The position numbers were made by a program, and so were the translations under genes. Positions 8,748-17,455 of a DNA stretch of 64,000 nucleotides are shown in pieces; the first letter of the stretch is position 1; each line of letters begins with the position of its first letter. This DNA is from Palsa-506 sp963836355. Lineage in GTDB: Bacteria > Actinomycetota > Actinomycetes > Streptosporangiales > Streptosporangiaceae. The notes beneath the pieces were generated by a model, which did not search any database, was not told the DNA's origin, and was given only the letters and a program-made list of their open reading frames with translations. The stretch spans positions 1 to 64,000 of the forward strand of contig CAWIJO010000028.1 of NCBI GenBank assembly GCA_963836355.1, in the 5' to 3' direction.

Positions 8748-10199
8748 TCAGGTCTCGGCGACCGTGATGGGCGCGTCGGCAGGCTCGGCAGGCGGGCTCG
8801 TGTCGGCGAGCACCCGCTCGGCGGCGGTGACCACGTCGTGGTGCCCGGAGATGTCCTCCAGGGTGCGCCCGGACGGCTCGGGCAGCACCAGCGTCAGTAG
8901 CGCGCCGAGCGCCGACACTCCGGCGGTGAGCAGCAGCGTGCCGCGCAAGCCCAGGTTGTCTTTCAGCACGGGGAACAGGAATACGCCGACGAACGCCCCG
9001 AACTTGCCGATTCCGGCCGAGATCCCGTGGCCGGTGGCCCGTACCGACACCGGGAATAGCTCGCCGGGCATCACGAACGTCGTCATGTTCGGACCGAACT
9101 CGGTGAAGAAGTAGCTGATCCCGTAGACCGCAAGGAACGGCAGCACGGCCGTGGTCATGCCCGGTACCAGCGCGAGGACGGCGAAGCACAGGCCCATCAT
9201 CACGAAGCCGCCCAGCTGCAGCTTGCGGTGCCCGATCCGGTCCATCCGGGCGATAGCGAGGATATAGCCGGGTACCGCCGCGACCACGAAGATGGCCAGC
9301 TGGATCGCGATGGTCGACATGGTTGAGGAGTTCGGCGAAATCAGCTCGATGATCTGCGGGGTGGAGATGGTGTTCCCGTAGTAGGCGTAGTCGAGCAGGA
9401 ACCAGCAGCCGGCCGTGCCGGCCAGCATCACCAGGAAGCTGCGGTTAGTGAGGAACGCGCGCAGCCCGATCCGGCGCCGCGCGGCACCGACCGTGCTGCC
9501 CTGCACCTTGCCGTCGCTGAACTCGGACATCTCGGTCTCGGCTTCGGCCGCGCGGCCCTGCATCTGGACTTGGTAGCGCGGCGACTCTGGCATCTTGCGG
9601 CGCAGGTAGACCACCGCGGCCGCGGGCACGGCGCCGAGCCCGAGCAGCACCCGCCAGGCGATGTCGTTGCTGGTTCCCGCGCCGAGCAGGGCAAGCGCGA
9701 CGAGCGGCCCGACCACCAGGCCGAGTGCCTGGGTGGAGAACACCAGCCCGACCAGCCTGCCCCGATCCTTGCAGTTCGCGTACTCGGTCATCAGCACCGC
9801 GCTGACCGGGTAGTCGCCGCCGACGCCGAGCCCGAGCAGGAAGCGGAAGCCGATCAGGACCCAGTAGTTCGGCGACACTGCCGAACCAAGCGCGGCCACT
9901 ACCATGATCGCCGCTACCATCCAGTACACGTGCTTGCGGCCGAGCAGATCCGCGATCCGCCCGAACACCAAGGCGCCAAGGAATGCGGCGCCCAACATGG
10001 TGGCGTTCAGCAGCGCCAGCTTGCCGGAACTCAGATCCCATTGCAATGTGATCAGGGTCGAGGCGATCCCGATGACGAACAGGTCGTACGCGTCGGTGAA
10101 GAACCCCATCCCGGACACCAGCACGGCGCGGAAGTGGAACTTGCTCAGCGTCGCGTCATCAAGCGCGGTAATCAGATCGTTGGATCGGGTGTCGGCCAC
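8748..10199 (-). CDS. MFS transporter, phosphate:H+ symporter-like
   Basis: This is a 483-residue major facilitator protein with about 12 membrane helices. GFFTDAYDLFVIG (about residue 32) and GLGVGGDYPVSAVLMTEY (about 125) match the PHS family of proton-coupled phosphate transporters. A central hydrophilic loop is at about 215-240, and the sugar-transporter-like motif RIADLLGRK is present. The GTG start at 10199 is preceded by AAAAGGGG. Substrate is inferred only from family resemblance; an organic acid is possible. A palindrome upstream (10246-10260) may be an operator. Confidence 0.82.
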   Translation of the reverse strand: MADTRSNDLITALDDATLSKFHFRAVLVSGMGFFTDAYDLFVIGIASTLITLQWDLSSGKLALLNATMLGAAFLGALVFGRIADLLGRKHVYWMVAAIMVVAALGSAVSPNYWVLIGFRFLLGLGVGGDYPVSAVLMTEYANCKDRGRLVGLVFSTQALGLVVGPLVALALLGAGTSNDIAWRVLLGLGAVPAAAVVYLRRKMPESPRYQVQMQGRAAEAETEMSEFSDGKVQGSTVGAARRRIGLRAFLTNRSFLVMLAGTAGCWFLLDYAYYGNTISTPQIIELISPNSSTMSTIAIQLAIFVVAAVPGYILAIARMDRIGHRKLQLGGFVMMGLCFAVLALVPGMTTAVLPFLAVYGISYFFTEFGPNMTTFVMPGELFPVSVRATGHGISAGIGKFGAFVGVFLFPVLKDNLGLRGTLLLTAGVSALGALLTLVLPEPSGRTLEDISGHHDVVTAAERVLADTSPPAEPADAPITVAET

Positions 10200-10245
10200 T
10201 CATGTCCCCTTTTGCCTCGCTAGCCTGCTCCCGCCCGCCAGCTAG

Positions 10246-10260
10246 CTTTCGTGACGAAAG
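10246..10260. promoter_or_regulatory. Palindrome upstream of MFS gene
   Basis: CTTTCGTGACGAAAG is a perfect 7+1+7 palindrome about 47-61 bp before the transporter start, next to a possible -35 element TTGACC. Its position suits a repressor operator. The binding protein is unknown. Confidence 0.4.
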
Positions 10261-10404
10261 TACCTCCGCTGGTCAACGCGCTACCGACTTGAATATGAAT
10301 AAAAAGTGAACTGTTGTACCGCACTGTCGGTTCGTCAGCATCATCAGACCAAGTTGCCCCACGGTCTGGCTTTCCTGGCGCTGCCCGCGCTGGCAGCCGA
10401 CGGC

Positions 10405-10709
10405 ATGACCGACACTGGATACATGCAGTTGCTGGAACGGGAAGCGGCGCTGGCTTCGCGGGGCCGCTCTTCGACCTCGCCGAGCAGCTTGGCGGCGAAC
10501 TTCTTGACTTGTGCCGTGCCGGCGCCGCCCGCGAGGAACTGTTCCGTGCGCTGCTGCGCCAGGTCAGGACCGGCGAGCCGGCACAGATCGTCGCGGTGCG
10601 GCTGGTCCGCGCCGAGGCGCACTGGCTTGACGGCAAGCCAGTGCAAGCCAGGCGCCGTCCCTCGGCGGTCATCAGCTCCGCTTGCGCCCTCCGCAGGGCG
10701 GCCGCCTGA
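10405..10709 (+). pseudogene. Small frameshifted gene remnant
   Basis: A start ATG at 10405 opens with MTDTGYMQLLEREAALAS. The coding signal then moves to another frame, continuing FDLAEQLGGELLDLCRAG to a TGA at 10709. Both parts show actinomycete codon bias, so one small gene (about 100 residues) broken by an indel near 10455-10465 is likely. I do not recognise the family. Confidence 0.35.
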
Positions 10710-10807
10710 CTGGCGGACCCTTGCCGGAGCCGGGTAGGGTCGATTCGCGCGCACGCATCCCGGATAGGGAAGCCCGCCGAGGATCCGCGCAGCGAGCGGA
10801 GGATGAC

Positions 10808-11035
10808 ATGGCTGCCAGACGACAATGGAGCGAGCTGAGCAAGCGCACCCGCAGGTTAATCATCGCGGTAGCAGTTGCCGAGGCCGGCCTCAAGACGGCG
10901 GCCCTCCTCGACATCAGGCGCAGGCCGGCCAGCGAGATCCGGGGCCCGAAGTGGCTATGGGCCACGGCGATTGTGCTCATCAACTCCTTCGGCGGCGCGC
11001 CAATCTCATACTTCACCTTCGGGCGCCGGCGATAG
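10808..11035 (+). CDS. Small PLDc_N-like membrane protein
   Basis: This is a 75-residue protein with two hydrophobic segments (about 17-35 and 47-70). The second ends WATAIVLINSFGGAPISYF followed by TFGRRR, which resembles the short PLDc_N (phospholipase D N-terminal-like) membrane domain found as a free-standing protein in actinobacteria. The ATG has GGAGG eight bases upstream. The last 23 bases overlap the convergent HTH gene. Confidence 0.7.
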   Translation: MAARRQWSELSKRTRRLIIAVAVAEAGLKTAALLDIRRRPASEIRGPKWLWATAIVLINSFGGAPISYFTFGRRR

Positions 11036-11309
11036 CCAGCGCTTCCGAGGCGTGCTCAGCCACCCGCCGCATCCGCACCAGGAGAGCCGCCGAGGGCACC
11101 AACTTCCCTGACATGTACGTCGACAGGCGGGACCGCGAGGTCCCTATCCGGTCGGCGAAGCCCTGCTGCGACAGGCCCGATCGATCGAGCAGGCTCCGGA
11201 TCTCGTTCCGGAATTTCAGAGAGGTCGTGGCAGATGGCCTGCACCCTGCATGTGGCCTGGGACGAGCGGCTCGCCGACTATCACTTCGGGCCCGGCCACC
11301 CCATGGCAC
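11013..11309 (-). CDS. XRE-type helix-turn-helix protein
   Basis: The C-terminal 68 residues form a Cro/C1-type DNA-binding domain: LLDRSGLSQQGFADRIGTSR followed by RLSTYMSGKLVPSAALL. The start is uncertain. The only in-frame GTG (11309) adds about 29 residues that are antisense to the acuC start and look unnatural, and a CTG at about 11222 would give just the domain. The gene overlaps acuC head-to-head and the small membrane gene tail-to-tail, an unusually tight packing. Confidence 0.55.
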   Translation of the reverse strand: MPWGGRARSDSRRAARPRPHAGCRPSATTSLKFRNEIRSLLDRSGLSQQGFADRIGTSRSRLSTYMSGKLVPSAALLVRMRRVAEHASEALAIAGARR

Positions 11310-12553
11310 CGGTGCGCGTGGAGCTGACGATGCGACTTGCGCACGAATTCGGGCTGTGGAACCAGCCCGGAGTGGCCCTGACCGCTCCGGCCCCGGCCAC
11401 CGACGCGGACCTGGAGCTTGTGCATAACGCGCAGTACGTCACGGCAGTGCATGCCGTCAGCCGCTGGGCTGAGCACCCCGACGCCAGCGACGGCCTGGCG
11501 GGAACCCAGCTCCGCGTTGCGCGGATGTTCGGGCTGGGCACCGAGGACAACCCGGTATTCCCCGGCATGCACGAGGCATCGGCGCTGATTACCGGGGCGA
11601 CCCTGGCAGCAGCCCGCGCCGCCTGGTCAGGCTCAGCCGGGCATGGCGCGAGCATTGCGGGCGGTATGCATCATGCCATGGCCGCTCATGCCAGCGGGTT
11701 CGGCGTCTACAACGACCCGGCGATCGCGATCAGCTGGCTGCTGGGACAGGGCGCCGAGCGCGTCGCCTACGTGGACATCGACGCGCACCACGGCGACGGT
11801 GTACAGGCAGCCTTCTATGCCGATTCGCGGGTGCTGACGATAAGCCTGCACGAGCACCCGGCGACCCTTTTCCCCTTCACCGGCCTGCCCGCCGAGACCG
11901 GCGGGCCCGGCGCCGAGGGGTCAGCGGTGAATGTCGCGCTGCCAGCGGGGATCGGGGATGCCAGCTGGCTGCGCGCCTTCCACGCGATAGTCCCGCCGCT
12001 GCTCCGGCAGTTCCGGCCACAGGTGCTAGTCAGCCAGCATGGCTGCGACACGCACCGGCTGGACCCGTTGGCCAACCTGGAGCTGAGCATCGACGCACAG
12101 CGCGCGGCTCATGCCGCGATCCATGCGCTAGCTCACGACCTGGCCGGCGGACGGTGGCTGCTCACCGGCGGCGGAGGATATGAACTGGTGCAAGTCGTAC
12201 CGCGGACCTGGACGCACCTGATAGCCGAGGCCGCAGGCCAGCCGATCGACCCAGGGACGCCGACACCCCTTCCGTGGCGTGAGTACGTTGCGCGGCGAAC
12301 TGGCCTGTCCGCACCCGAGCAGATGACAGATGGGGCACCAGCCAAGTTCGTGCCGTTCGAGTCCGGCTACGACCCAGCCGATCCCGCCGATCCGGCCGAT
12401 CCGGCCGATCCGGCCATCATGGCCACCCGGAATGCGGTCTTTCCCTTGCACGGGCTGATGCCCACCGGGCAGTACACGCCGGTGCCGCTGATGCCGCAGT
12501 ACCCGCCGGGCACTTTGTGCAGGTACTGCTGGTCGCCGTCGTCGTCTACCTGA
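11234..12553 (+). CDS. acuC: AcuC-like histone deacetylase family protein
   Basis: This is a 439-residue zinc-dependent deacetylase of the AcuC class, which removes acetyl groups from lysines (for example on acetyl-CoA synthetase). The catalytic region shows GGMHHAM, then DIDAHHGDG (about 181, metal ligands and His dyad), SQHGCDTH and the Tyr-containing GGGGYE. The C-terminus is odd. A run of ADP repeats (about 378-393) precedes the family motif IMATRNAVFPLHGL. After that, the last 30 or so codons run antisense to a fragment of an msrA gene. The natural C-terminus has probably been replaced. Confidence 0.88.
   Translation: MACTLHVAWDERLADYHFGPGHPMAPVRVELTMRLAHEFGLWNQPGVALTAPAPATDADLELVHNAQYVTAVHAVSRWAEHPDASDGLAGTQLRVARMFGLGTEDNPVFPGMHEASALITGATLAAARAAWSGSAGHGASIAGGMHHAMAAHASGFGVYNDPAIAISWLLGQGAERVAYVDIDAHHGDGVQAAFYADSRVLTISLHEHPATLFPFTGLPAETGGPGAEGSAVNVALPAGIGDASWLRAFHAIVPPLLRQFRPQVLVSQHGCDTHRLDPLANLELSIDAQRAAHAAIHALAHDLAGGRWLLTGGGGYELVQVVPRTWTHLIAEAAGQPIDPGTPTPLPWREYVARRTGLSAPEQMTDGAPAKFVPFESGYDPADPADPADPADPAIMATRNAVFPLHGLMPTGQYTPVPLMPQYPPGTLCRYCWSPSSST
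12456..12531 (-). pseudogene. msrA 3'-end fragment
   Basis: On the minus strand this reads QQYLHKVPGGYCGISGTG and then VYCPVG. It matches the C-terminus of the intact MsrA gene nearby (QQYLSDSKNPNGYCGIGGTG, then VSCPVG). Both copies are in the same orientation, about 450 bp apart. Upstream homology stops abruptly at QQYL. It is a partial msrA copy now overlapped by the 3' end of acuC. Confidence 0.7.
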
Positions 12554-12618
12554 TCGCGTTCCTCCTGTTCTTCAACCACGGCGGAGGCGGCGGAGGCGGC
12601 GGAGGCTTCGGCTACTGA
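12517..12618 (+). CDS. Possible orphan membrane peptide, Gly-rich end
   Basis: A GTG at 12517 gives 33 residues: a strongly hydrophobic segment (LLVAVVVYLIAFLLFF) followed by NHGGGGGGGGGFGY and a TGA. The frame is open further upstream without an obvious start and overlaps the acuC 3' end in another frame. It may be the tail of a small membrane protein whose 5' end was lost, or a frameshifted extension. A ribosome site is not evident. Confidence 0.3.
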   Translation: MQVLLVAVVVYLIAFLLFFNHGGGGGGGGGFGY

Positions 12619-12711
12619 GAAGATGCCTCGATCCATGGCAACGGGGCGGGGGCGCGAGTTCCCGCCCCTCCTTGCCTGGCTCGTCGCCCGGGCCAAGCAC
12701 ACTGTGCTGGC

Positions 12712-12838
12712 GCCGATGCCAGTCCGGAATACGGCATCGGCCGCGACACCATGCTCCGGGCCATCGGCCTCCTGCGCGAACCGGGCCTCGTCTTCACCGT
12801 GCCGACGCGGCACCTACTTCAGCCCAGGCGCCAGATAG
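12712..12838 (+). pseudogene. GntR-type regulator remnant
   Basis: One frame reads EYGIGRDTMLRAIGLLREPG and then LVFTVPTR. After a frame change near 12805-12812 it continues RGTYFSPGAR to a TAG at 12838. This is the second half of a GntR winged helix domain (recognition helix and beta wing). The first half and any effector domain are missing or scrambled, so it is a decayed relic. Confidence 0.6.
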
Positions 12839-12907
12839 CGGGCGCAAAGCGCATCACGCGACCCTGAGCCCGCTGCTTGAACTACCCGGCGAGCTCTGCC
12901 AGGACCG

Positions 12908-13576
12908 TTAGCCGTCAGCGCGAGCCACGCCCACCGGGCAGGACACGCCCGTCCCGCCTATGCCGCAGTACCCGTTGGGGTTTTTACTATCCGAAAGATA
13001 CTGCTGGTGGTAGTCCTCGGCAAAGTAGAACTCGCCCGCCGGGGACACTTCCGTGGTGATCTCGCCGAACCCGGCCTCGGCCAGCCGCTGCTGGTAGGCC
13101 GACAGCGAATCGCGCGCGGCCGCCTGCTGGGCGGGCGTGGCGTAGAAGATCGCCGACCGGTACTGGGTCCCGCGGTCGTTGCCCTGCCGCATGCCCTGGG
13201 TCGGGTCGTGCGCCTCCCAGAAGATCCGCAGCAGGTCCGAGTAGCTGATCTTCGCCGGGTCGAACACGACCCGGACCGCCTCGGAGTGACCGGTCTGCCC
13301 GCTGCAGACCTCCTCATACGTCGGGTTCGGCGTGAACCCGCCCTCGTAGCCGACAGCGGTGGTCAGCACGCCCGGAGTCTGCCAGAAGATCCGCTCGGCG
13401 CCCCAGAAGCAGCCGAGCGCGAACTCCGCGATCTCGGCACCGGCCGGGTACGGCGGCTGCAGCGGGGCATCGAGCACCGCATGCCGCCCGGGCACCGGCA
13501 TCGCCGACATCCGGCCGGGCAGCGCCTCGTCGGCCGTGATCATCCGCGTCTTGTGCAAACCGAATACTCCCACCAT
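12908..13576 (-). CDS. msrA: Peptide-methionine (S)-S-oxide reductase
   Basis: This is a 222-residue MsrA that reduces methionine-S-sulfoxide in damaged proteins using thioredoxin. The catalytic motif is ALGCFWGAERIFW (about residue 54), followed by TAVGYEGG and the resolving-cysteine C-terminus GYCGIGGTGVSCP. I chose the ATG at 13576 because GGAGG stands directly upstream and the earlier frame has no homology. The N-terminal 45 residues before the core are typical of the actinobacterial form. Confidence 0.93.
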   Translation of the reverse strand: MVGVFGLHKTRMITADEALPGRMSAMPVPGRHAVLDAPLQPPYPAGAEIAEFALGCFWGAERIFWQTPGVLTTAVGYEGGFTPNPTYEEVCSGQTGHSEAVRVVFDPAKISYSDLLRIFWEAHDPTQGMRQGNDRGTQYRSAIFYATPAQQAAARDSLSAYQQRLAEAGFGEITTEVSPAGEFYFAEDYHQQYLSDSKNPNGYCGIGGTGVSCPVGVARADG

Positions 13577-13843
13577 TGCCTCCTCCGGGTTGTCCCCGTC
13601 ATTACCGGGGAGCTGGCGGAACGGCCCGGGCCCGCCGTTTCGGCCGGCCTGCCGCCGCGCCCAGCGCGATCGCCGCCAGGCAGCTACCGCACGATTTAGA
13701 ACGGAAACTCCCCGGCCGGCATTCCCGCACGGCCGGGGGCCAGCCGGGCTGACTGCCGGATCGCCCGGGGCCGCACTGTCGCGCGGCCCGGACATCCCTG
13801 GCCGCGACCCGCCGCACCGCCCGGACCGCCCTGCCGCCGGTGC

Positions 13844-15049
13844 TCAGCCCGGCTGGTCACCGTGATCCGGCGGGCCAGCGGCCGCTGGCCCGCCGGCAAT
13901 GCCCTGGTCGCCGGGGCTCTCCAGATCGCCTGTGCCGCGGCCAGCGCCGGCCTGTCCGGTGCGCGCCCGGCGGCGCAGCAGCCGCAGGCCCTGCCACCCG
14001 GCCGGACCCGGTCCGCCGGCCGGCCAGAGCCAGTAGCCGACCGGGAACAGCCGGATGTGCAGCCGGTCGGCGATAAGCCCCCACAGCCCGCGGGGCGCCC
14101 AGATCGCGACGATCATGGCGACCAGCCCGAGGATGATGAAGTACCAGGTCCCGTAACTGGCCAGGGTCTGCTGCAGCACGAAGAAGATGATCGTGCCCAG
14201 GATCGGGCCCTCGATCGTGCCGATGCCGCCGATGATCGTCACGAAGATCATCTCTGCCGACCACTGCACGCTGAACGCCGCGGTCGGCTCGACGTTGAGC
14301 TGGCTGATGATCAGCAGCGCCCCAGCGGCGCCGCAGCCAGCCGCGGCGACCATGAAGACGGAACGCTGCGCACGGGATACCCGCGCGCCGATGCTGCGCG
14401 CGCCGGTCTCGTCGTCCCGCACCGCGGTCAGCACCAGCCCGAGCGGGCTGCGCAGGATGATGTAGACGGACGCGATCACGATCACGGTCACGGCCAGCGA
14501 GACCCAGTAGGTATACGCGGTCAGCAGCGTCGGATCCAGGCTGGCGAAGCCCGGCAGCGGCGCGCCGGTGCCGCCGCCCAGCGACGGGAACCGGACGATG
14601 ATGAGCTCGCAGACCGAGGCGATCACCCAGGTGGTAATGGCGAAATAGCCGCTGCGCAGCCGCGAGACCAGCCGCCAGATCGGCAGCCCGACGATGCCGC
14701 AGCCTGCCGCGGCCACCGGCAGCGCGAGGAACGGGTTGGCGCCGTGGTTGGCCAGGATGAGCACGAAGTACGCGCCGAGGCCGGTGAACGCCTGCTGCCC
14801 TACCGAGATCAGCCCGGCGTACCCGGCCAGCAGGTTCCACATGCTGGCCATCGTCATCAGGATGAACACGTTGACCAGCAGGTCTGTCGTGCCTGACTCG
14901 ACCGCGTAGGGCAGGTAGCCGAGAATCACGACTGCCACAATGGCCCCGATCCCGGCCCACAGGGCGGAGCGCCTGGACCGGGTAACCCGGATGGGTCCAT
15001 GCGGCGCGGCGCGGCGCGGCTGCGCCGCGCGCTGCCCGGTCGCGCTCAC
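13844..15049 (-). CDS. livM: ABC transporter permease, LivM type
   Basis: This is a 401-residue inner-membrane permease of the branched-chain amino acid importer type. It has about 8-9 hydrophobic segments and the conserved GYAGLISVGQQAFTGLGAY (about 78) and RDDETGARSIG (about 217) region that contacts the ATPase. The C-terminus has a Pro/Gly-rich extension of some 60 residues. It is the last gene of the operon and overlaps livH by 4 bases. Confidence 0.9.
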   Translation of the reverse strand: MSATGQRAAQPRRAAPHGPIRVTRSRRSALWAGIGAIVAVVILGYLPYAVESGTTDLLVNVFILMTMASMWNLLAGYAGLISVGQQAFTGLGAYFVLILANHGANPFLALPVAAAGCGIVGLPIWRLVSRLRSGYFAITTWVIASVCELIIVRFPSLGGGTGAPLPGFASLDPTLLTAYTYWVSLAVTVIVIASVYIILRSPLGLVLTAVRDDETGARSIGARVSRAQRSVFMVAAAGCGAAGALLIISQLNVEPTAAFSVQWSAEMIFVTIIGGIGTIEGPILGTIIFFVLQQTLASYGTWYFIILGLVAMIVAIWAPRGLWGLIADRLHIRLFPVGYWLWPAGGPGPAGWQGLRLLRRRARTGQAGAGRGTGDLESPGDQGIAGGPAAAGPPDHGDQPG

Positions 15050-15918
15050 GCCGCTGCCCGCCGGCCGGTCAGGCCCTGCGGCATGACCACCAGGATGACC
15101 AGGAACATCAGCTGCCCGGCGAGGATCTGGTCAGCGGCGTTGACCTGCGCGCCAATCTGCTGCGCGACGCCGAGCAGGATCCCGCCGGCCAGCGTCCCCC
15201 ACAGTGACCCGAGCCCGCCGATCACTACTGCCTCGAACGCGAAGAGCAGCAGTTGATCGGTGCCGATCGTCGGGTCGAAGGACGAGTACATGCCGAACGC
15301 CAGGCCCGCCAGCGCGACCGTGCCGAACGCGATCGCGGCGGCGATGCCGAACACGTGCCGGTAGTCGGCGCCGGACAGCTGCGCCGCCTCCCGGTCGTCG
15401 GCAACGGCCCTGATCAGCCGGCCCTGCCGGGACGACGACAGGAAGTACTGCAGGCCGAGCAGCACGGCCACGGCCACGATGAAGATCACGAGCAGCAGGT
15501 AGGCGATGTTGATCTGGGACCCGATGCTGAACGAGTCGGACACCAGCGAGCCGATGTCCAGCGAGTGACTATTCGCCGAGGTGAACTGGAGCAGGCCGTT
15601 CTCGATCACCACCGACAGCCCGAAGGTGACCAGCAGCGTGGTGAGCACGCTGCGGTTCAGCGCCGACTGGATCACTGTCCGCTGCATGACGTACCCGAGC
15701 CCGGCGAAGATCGGCACCACCAGCAGGAACGACCAGACCGCCGGGACGTGCGTGACCGCGATGACGCCGAGGGCCACGTACGCGGCAACGACCGCAAAGT
15801 CACCGTGTGCCAGGTTGATGACCTTCATCACGCCGAACATCAGCGACAGCCCGCAGGCGAACAAGGCGTAGAGCCCGCCGATCAGGATTCCCTGGATGAT
15901 CGCGTTGACCCAGCTCAT
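15046..15918 (-). CDS. livH: ABC transporter permease, LivH type
   Basis: This is a 290-residue membrane permease, partner of the LivM subunit. It starts MSWVNAIIQGILIGGLYALF and carries the LivH pattern FGVMKVINLAHGDFAVVAAY (about 29) and the coupling segment RAVADDREAAQLSGAD (about 172). Length is normal for the family. It overlaps livF and livM by 4 bases at each end (ATGA). Confidence 0.92.
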   Translation of the reverse strand: MSWVNAIIQGILIGGLYALFACGLSLMFGVMKVINLAHGDFAVVAAYVALGVIAVTHVPAVWSFLLVVPIFAGLGYVMQRTVIQSALNRSVLTTLLVTFGLSVVIENGLLQFTSANSHSLDIGSLVSDSFSIGSQINIAYLLLVIFIVAVAVLLGLQYFLSSSRQGRLIRAVADDREAAQLSGADYRHVFGIAAAIAFGTVALAGLAFGMYSSFDPTIGTDQLLLFAFEAVVIGGLGSLWGTLAGGILLGVAQQIGAQVNAADQILAGQLMFLVILVVMPQGLTGRRAAA

Positions 15919-16670
15919 GACTGGCCGCCCCCGGACCGCGGTTCGCTGCCGTTCGGGCTGGCCAGCCCGAAGTAAGCGCCTTCGATGCGCTCCGGGCTCA
16001 GCTCGGCCGGCGGTCCCTGCAGCGTCGTCCGTCCCTCCAGCAGGCAGTGGATGCGTGAGGCGACGCGCAGCGCCTGGCTCACGTCCTGCTCTACCAGCAG
16101 CACCGTGACGCCGGCCGCCAGCAACTCAGGCAGCGTCCCGTAGATGCGCCCGACCACCACCGGCGCCAGCCCGAGTGACAGCTCGTCAAGCAACAGCACG
16201 CGCGGGTTGGCTACCAGCGCTCGGCCGATCGCGACGGCCTGCTGCTCACCGCCGGACAGTTGTGCCGCGCGCTGCGTGCGGCGGTCCCGCATCCAGCCAA
16301 ACAACTCGTAGATGCGCTCGATCCCCCATGGACCGGGCCGCGCGTGCGACTGTCCGACCAGCAGGTTCTCCTCGACGGTCAGCGACGGGAACAGCCGCCG
16401 GCCCTCCGGGACCATCACGACCCCCCGGGCCACCCGGCGCTCGGGCCGCAGCCGGGCCAGGTCAGCGCCGTCCAGCAAGATGGCACCGGAGGTGGGCTGG
16501 TGCAGCCCGGCGATCGCGCGCAGCAGGGTCGACTTGCCGGCGCCGTTCGCGCCGATCATCGCGTAGACATCACCCGGGAAGACGCTCAGGTTAACCTCAG
16601 ACAGCGCCCGGAGCTGGCCGTGGTGCACGGTCAGGTCGCGCACCTCCAGCAGGGCCGTGCCCTCGCTCAC
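15915..16670 (-). CDS. livF: ABC transporter ATP-binding protein, LivF type
   Basis: This is a 251-residue ATPase with Walker A GANGAGKST (about 39), signature LSGGEQQAVAIGRAL (about 139) and Walker B VLLLDELSLGLAP. The short C-terminus and the start LLEVRDLTVHHGQLRALSEV are characteristic of LivF. It works as a heterodimer with LivG to power uptake. Confidence 0.93.
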   Translation of the reverse strand: MSEGTALLEVRDLTVHHGQLRALSEVNLSVFPGDVYAMIGANGAGKSTLLRAIAGLHQPTSGAILLDGADLARLRPERRVARGVVMVPEGRRLFPSLTVEENLLVGQSHARPGPWGIERIYELFGWMRDRRTQRAAQLSGGEQQAVAIGRALVANPRVLLLDELSLGLAPVVVGRIYGTLPELLAAGVTVLLVEQDVSQALRVASRIHCLLEGRTTLQGPPAELSPERIEGAYFGLASPNGSEPRSGGGQS

Positions 16671-17455
16671 TGGCCCTCCACGGCGGACTCGCCTGGCGCC
16701 GGGCCGGTTAGCGACGTCGTCACCTCGGTACCAAGGAATACCTCACGGACCGCAGGGTCGGCCAGCACGTCGGCGGGCCTGCCGTCCCCGACGAACGATC
16801 CGGCCGCCAGGCAGACCAGCCGCTCAACGGCGGCCGTCAGAGCCCGCACCACGTGCTCGATCCAGATCACCGCGATGCCCTCGGCGCGGATCGACCTGAC
16901 GATCGCGACGAGTTGCGCGACCTCAGGATCGGTCAGGCCGCCAGCCACCTCGTCGAGCAGCAGCAGCCGCGGGCCGGACGCCAGCGCGCGGGCCAGCTCA
17001 AGCCGCTTACGCTGCAGCAGGCCGAGCCGCTCGGCCGGAAGGTTCGCGTCGGCACTCAGCCCGGTCCGGTTCAGCACGTCCGCCGCCGCGGCGTAGCTCG
17101 CCAGGCGGCGCAGCCCCGCGCCCTGCTGGACGGCGACCAGCACGTTCTCGAATACGGTCATGTCCCCGAACGGCCTGGGCACCTGGAACGTCCGGCCGAT
17201 CCCTAGCCGGCACCGGGCCGCCTGGTTCAGCCTGGTGACCTGGGTTCCGCCGAACCTGATCTCGCCGGACGACGGCGCCAAGTCGCCGGCGATGAGGCCG
17301 AACAGGCTGGTCTTGCCCGCGCCGTTCGGGCCGACGATCCCGACGATGTCCCCGGGGCCGACGGTGAGCGACAGGTTGTCCGCGACGACGACCCTGCCGA
17401 AGCTCTTCGAGACTCCGTCGAGCTCCAGCAGCGCCGTCCCCGCGGCATCAGGCAT
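16667..17455 (-). CDS. livG: ABC transporter ATP-binding protein, LivG type
   Basis: This is a 262-residue ATPase with Walker A GPNGAGKTS (about 40) and Walker B LLLLDEVAGGLT. The LivG-type signature is degenerate here (LGLLQRKRLELARAL), and the typical GRTFQVPRPFGDMTVFENVL motif is seen at about 88-107. It overlaps livK by 8 bases and livF by 4. Confidence 0.92.
   Translation of the reverse strand: MPDAAGTALLELDGVSKSFGRVVVADNLSLTVGPGDIVGIVGPNGAGKTSLFGLIAGDLAPSSGEIRFGGTQVTRLNQAARCRLGIGRTFQVPRPFGDMTVFENVLVAVQQGAGLRRLASYAAAADVLNRTGLSADANLPAERLGLLQRKRLELARALASGPRLLLLDEVAGGLTDPEVAQLVAIVRSIRAEGIAVIWIEHVVRALTAAVERLVCLAAGSFVGDGRPADVLADPAVREVFLGTEVTTSLTGPAPGESAVEGQ

Noticed and set aside
10220..10825. 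Minus-strand frame of 201 codons
   Set aside because: It is Ser/Arg-rich, opposite a better coding signal on the plus strand, and spans promoter DNA of the MFS gene.
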